Source: Microbacterium sp.
Lineage (GTDB): Bacteria > Actinomycetota > Actinomycetes > Actinomycetales > Microbacteriaceae
Length of the DNA stretch: 7,137 bases
Assembly (NCBI GenBank): GCA_003248845.1
Contig: QFPD01000103.1
Location: 1 to 7,137, forward strand
Direction of reading: 5' to 3'
Shown here: positions 5,667 through 7,137 of the stretch, piece after piece
How positions within the stretch are numbered: position 1 is the first letter of the stretch
Layout: each line of letters starts with the position of its first letter
The notes under the pieces: generated by a model
Told to the model about the DNA's origin: nothing
The model's input: the letters and a program-made list of their open reading frames with translations, nothing else
Databases searched by the model: none
Made by a program: the position numbers and the translations under genes

Positions 5667-7067
5667 ATGGCAATGGTGAGTGTGGTCCGTGCCGACCGGG
5701 CCTGGATCGCCGGCGCGTTCGTGCCCGCCGAGATCCGCATCGTCGAGGGGGTCATCACCGAGGTCCTGCAGGCGGGCGACGCCCTCGCCGCACCGGTGGC
5801 CGCGTCCGGCTCGCACGAGATCATCGTGCTCGCGGGCGATGAGGTTCTCCTGCCGGGCCTCGTTGATTCGCACGTTCACCTCGACCAACCCGGCCGCACC
5901 GAGTGGGAGGGCTTCGCCACCGGCACCGCCGCGGCCGCCGCGGGCGGCATCACGACTCTCTTCGACATGCCGCTGAACTCCGTGCCGGTGACGACGACAC
6001 CCGCCGCGCTCGCCGCGAAGCGCGCCGCGGCATCCGGCAAGCTCGCCGTCGATATCGGGTACTGGGGCGGCGCCGTGCCCGAGAACCTCGGCTCCCTGCG
6101 CGCGCTCGCCGAGGCGGGCGTCGTCGGCTTCAAGTGCTTCCTCGTGCCGAGCGGCATCGACGAGTTCGGGCACCTCGACGCCGCGGGCGTGCGCGCCGCC
6201 CTCGCCGAGCTGACGGCGTTCGACGGGCTGCTGATCGCGCATGCCGAGGACGAGGCCCATCTGCACGCGGCGGCCGCCGCGGTCGGCGTCGGCGCGGACG
6301 GCTCGCTGGGTCGGGACTACGCCACGTTCCTGCGCAGCCGGCCGCCGGCGAGCGAAGCGACCGCGATCGCGACGGTGATCGAGGCCCTCCGCGAGACGGG
6401 CGGTCGCGGCCACATCGTCCACGTCGCCGACGGCGCCGCGCTCGCGCTCGTCCGTCAGGCGAAGGCCGACGGCATCCGCCTCACGATCGAGACCTGCCCG
6501 CACTACCTGACCCTCGCCGCCGAGGACGTCCCCGACGGGGCGAGCGCGTTCAAGTGCTGCCCGCCGATTCGCGATCGCGCCCACCAGGACCTGCTGTGGG
6601 AGGGCGTACTCGACGGCACCGTCGACGCGATCGTGAGCGATCATTCCCCTTCGACCCTGGCCCTGAAGTCCGCCGGCGGGGGCGACTTCGGGCTGGCGTG
6701 GGGCGGCATCGCGGGCGTGCAGACGGGGTTCGCGAGCGTGTGGACCGAGGCCGCGCGGCGCGGCATCCCGCTCGAGAGCCTGCTGCCGCTGTTCACGACG
6801 GGGCCCGCGCGTATCGCCGGGGTGGCCGGGCTCGGTGAGATCAGGCCGGGGGCACGCGCGAATCTGACCGTCTTCGCACCCGAGCGGGAGTGGACCGTCG
6901 ACGCGCACCGACTGCTGTACCGGCACAAGCTCTCCCCGTGGGACGGTCGCCGGCTCCGCGGCGCCGTCGAGACCACGATCGTCGGAGGCGAGATCGTCTA
7001 CCGTGCCGGGGACGAGGATGCCCGGGCGCGGCCCGGGGTGGAGGTACTGGTGGAGGTGCGGGCATGA
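5667..7067 (+). CDS. allB: allantoinase
   Basis: This cyclic amidohydrolase opens the hydantoin ring of (S)-allantoin to give allantoate, following directly on the UraD step. The 466-residue product fits the family (about 445-475). Metal-centre residues are all visible: HVH at 69-71, K156 in VGFKCFLVPSG (the lysine that is carboxylated), H192 in IAHAED, H252 in HIVHVAD and D325 in VSDHSP. PGRTEWEGF at 75-83 is characteristic of allantoinases over hydantoinases and dihydroorotases, as are FKCCPPIR at 295-302 and LSPWDGRRLRG at 422-432. The segment after HVH reads LDQPG where I expect a form of NEPG, a minor variation. The gene is divergent from uraD-uraH-hpxO. Its stop overlaps the next ATG by 4 bp, implying an operon. 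A dihydropyrimidinase-like role is the only real alternative and is less likely given the context. Confidence 0.96.
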   Translation: MAMVSVVRADRAWIAGAFVPAEIRIVEGVITEVLQAGDALAAPVAASGSHEIIVLAGDEVLLPGLVDSHVHLDQPGRTEWEGFATGTAAAAAGGITTLFDMPLNSVPVTTTPAALAAKRAAASGKLAVDIGYWGGAVPENLGSLRALAEAGVVGFKCFLVPSGIDEFGHLDAAGVRAALAELTAFDGLLIAHAEDEAHLHAAAAAVGVGADGSLGRDYATFLRSRPPASEATAIATVIEALRETGGRGHIVHVADGAALALVRQAKADGIRLTIETCPHYLTLAAEDVPDGASAFKCCPPIRDRAHQDLLWEGVLDGTVDAIVSDHSPSTLALKSAGGGDFGLAWGGIAGVQTGFASVWTEAARRGIPLESLLPLFTTGPARIAGVAGLGEIRPGARANLTVFAPEREWTVDAHRLLYRHKLSPWDGRRLRGAVETTIVGGEIVYRAGDEDARARPGVEVLVEVRA

Positions 7068-7137
7068 CCGTCAACGAGATCCTGCAGCCGGGCGTCGGCG
7101 AGGTCGCGGGCGACCACTACATCCCGGCGACGCCGGC
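7064..7137 (+). CDS. N-terminus of a gene coupled to allB, possibly acetamidase/formamidase family
   Basis: Only 24 codons are visible, beginning MTVNEILQPG and continuing VGEVAGDHYIPATP before the window ends. The ATG overlaps the allB stop as ATGA. A near-perfect Shine-Dalgarno, GGAGGT at 7052-7057, lies six bases upstream, so the start is well supported and coupled translation is likely. The GDHYIPATP segment reminds me of the opening of actinobacterial acetamidase/formamidase-family proteins, where a HYxPxTP segment precedes the first beta strand. This would suit a nitrogen-release role after allantoin breakdown. The match is from memory on a very short stretch. A ureidoglycine aminohydrolase, an allantoate-degrading enzyme or an aminotransferase remain possible on context. 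No signal peptide is apparent. Confidence 0.75.
   Translation, partial: MTVNEILQPGVGEVAGDHYIPATP

Noticed and set aside
5673..5675. Alternative ATG start of allB
   Set aside because: The Shine-Dalgarno at 5652-5658 is 8 nt from ATG 5667 but 14 nt from this one. The difference is just two residues.
4674..6926. A 750-codon open frame on the minus strand, continuous with uraH
   Set aside because: Only the last 106 codons (from ATG 4994) encode a recognisable protein, 5-hydroxyisourate hydrolase. The rest is Arg/Gly-rich antisense to allB and out of frame with uraD.
1..7137. tRNA, rRNA, riboswitch, CRISPR or mobile element
   Set aside because: No cloverleaf-like sequence, spaced direct-repeat array, transposase or integrase motif, or terminal inverted repeats were seen. 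Coding regions occupy nearly all of the window, with the longest gap 154 bp.

Overview
The window looks like chromosomal DNA of a high-GC actinobacterium, most likely Microbacteriaceae (Microbacterium-like). Pointers are the very GC-rich third codon positions, start codons that lack a Shine-Dalgarno sequence and sit six bases after a TANNNT box, a lone actinobacterial ParA/MinD-like ATPase, and a strong excess of the heptamer GGATGCC/GGCATCC. No RNA gene, insertion sequence, CRISPR array, integrase or phage gene was seen. The assignment rests on style and protein resemblance only; no search was run.

Layout: (1) 1-1416, minus strand: a GH13 alpha-glucosidase, truncated at its C-terminus by the window edge. 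(2) 1417-1467: a 51-bp divergent promoter region with a perfect 12-bp LacI-type palindrome. (3) 1468-1986, plus: apt, adenine phosphoribosyltransferase. (4) 2032-3366, plus: a ParA/MinD-like ATPase with a variant Walker A motif and a long N-terminal extension. (5) 3367-3411: a short convergent gap with three 17-bp degenerate repeats and a possible hairpin. (6) 5512 down to 3412, minus: uraD, uraH and hpxO, the route from urate to allantoin. (7) 5513-5666: a divergent control region with a GC-rich inverted repeat. (8) 5667-7067, plus: allB, allantoinase, overlapping by 4 bp a gene cut off at the right edge, tentatively an acetamidase/formamidase-family protein.

The right half is a coherent purine-ring degradation locus. 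HpxO hydroxylates urate to 5-hydroxyisourate (HIU), UraH hydrolyses HIU to OHCU, UraD decarboxylates OHCU to (S)-allantoin, and AllB opens allantoin to allantoate. The urate step is done by a flavoprotein monooxygenase instead of the cofactor-free uricase. Xanthine dehydrogenase, the permease, the allantoate-degrading enzyme and the regulator are not in the window. The left half pairs a sugar-controlled alpha-glucosidase with adenine salvage across one operator.

Most genes belong to known families, and I see no wholly new multi-gene system. The observations most worth a second look are the set of four leaderless starts with identical geometry, the single sugar-type operator lying across both the glucosidase and apt promoters, the unusual ATPase, and the over-represented GGATGCC heptamer that recruits otherwise rare codons.
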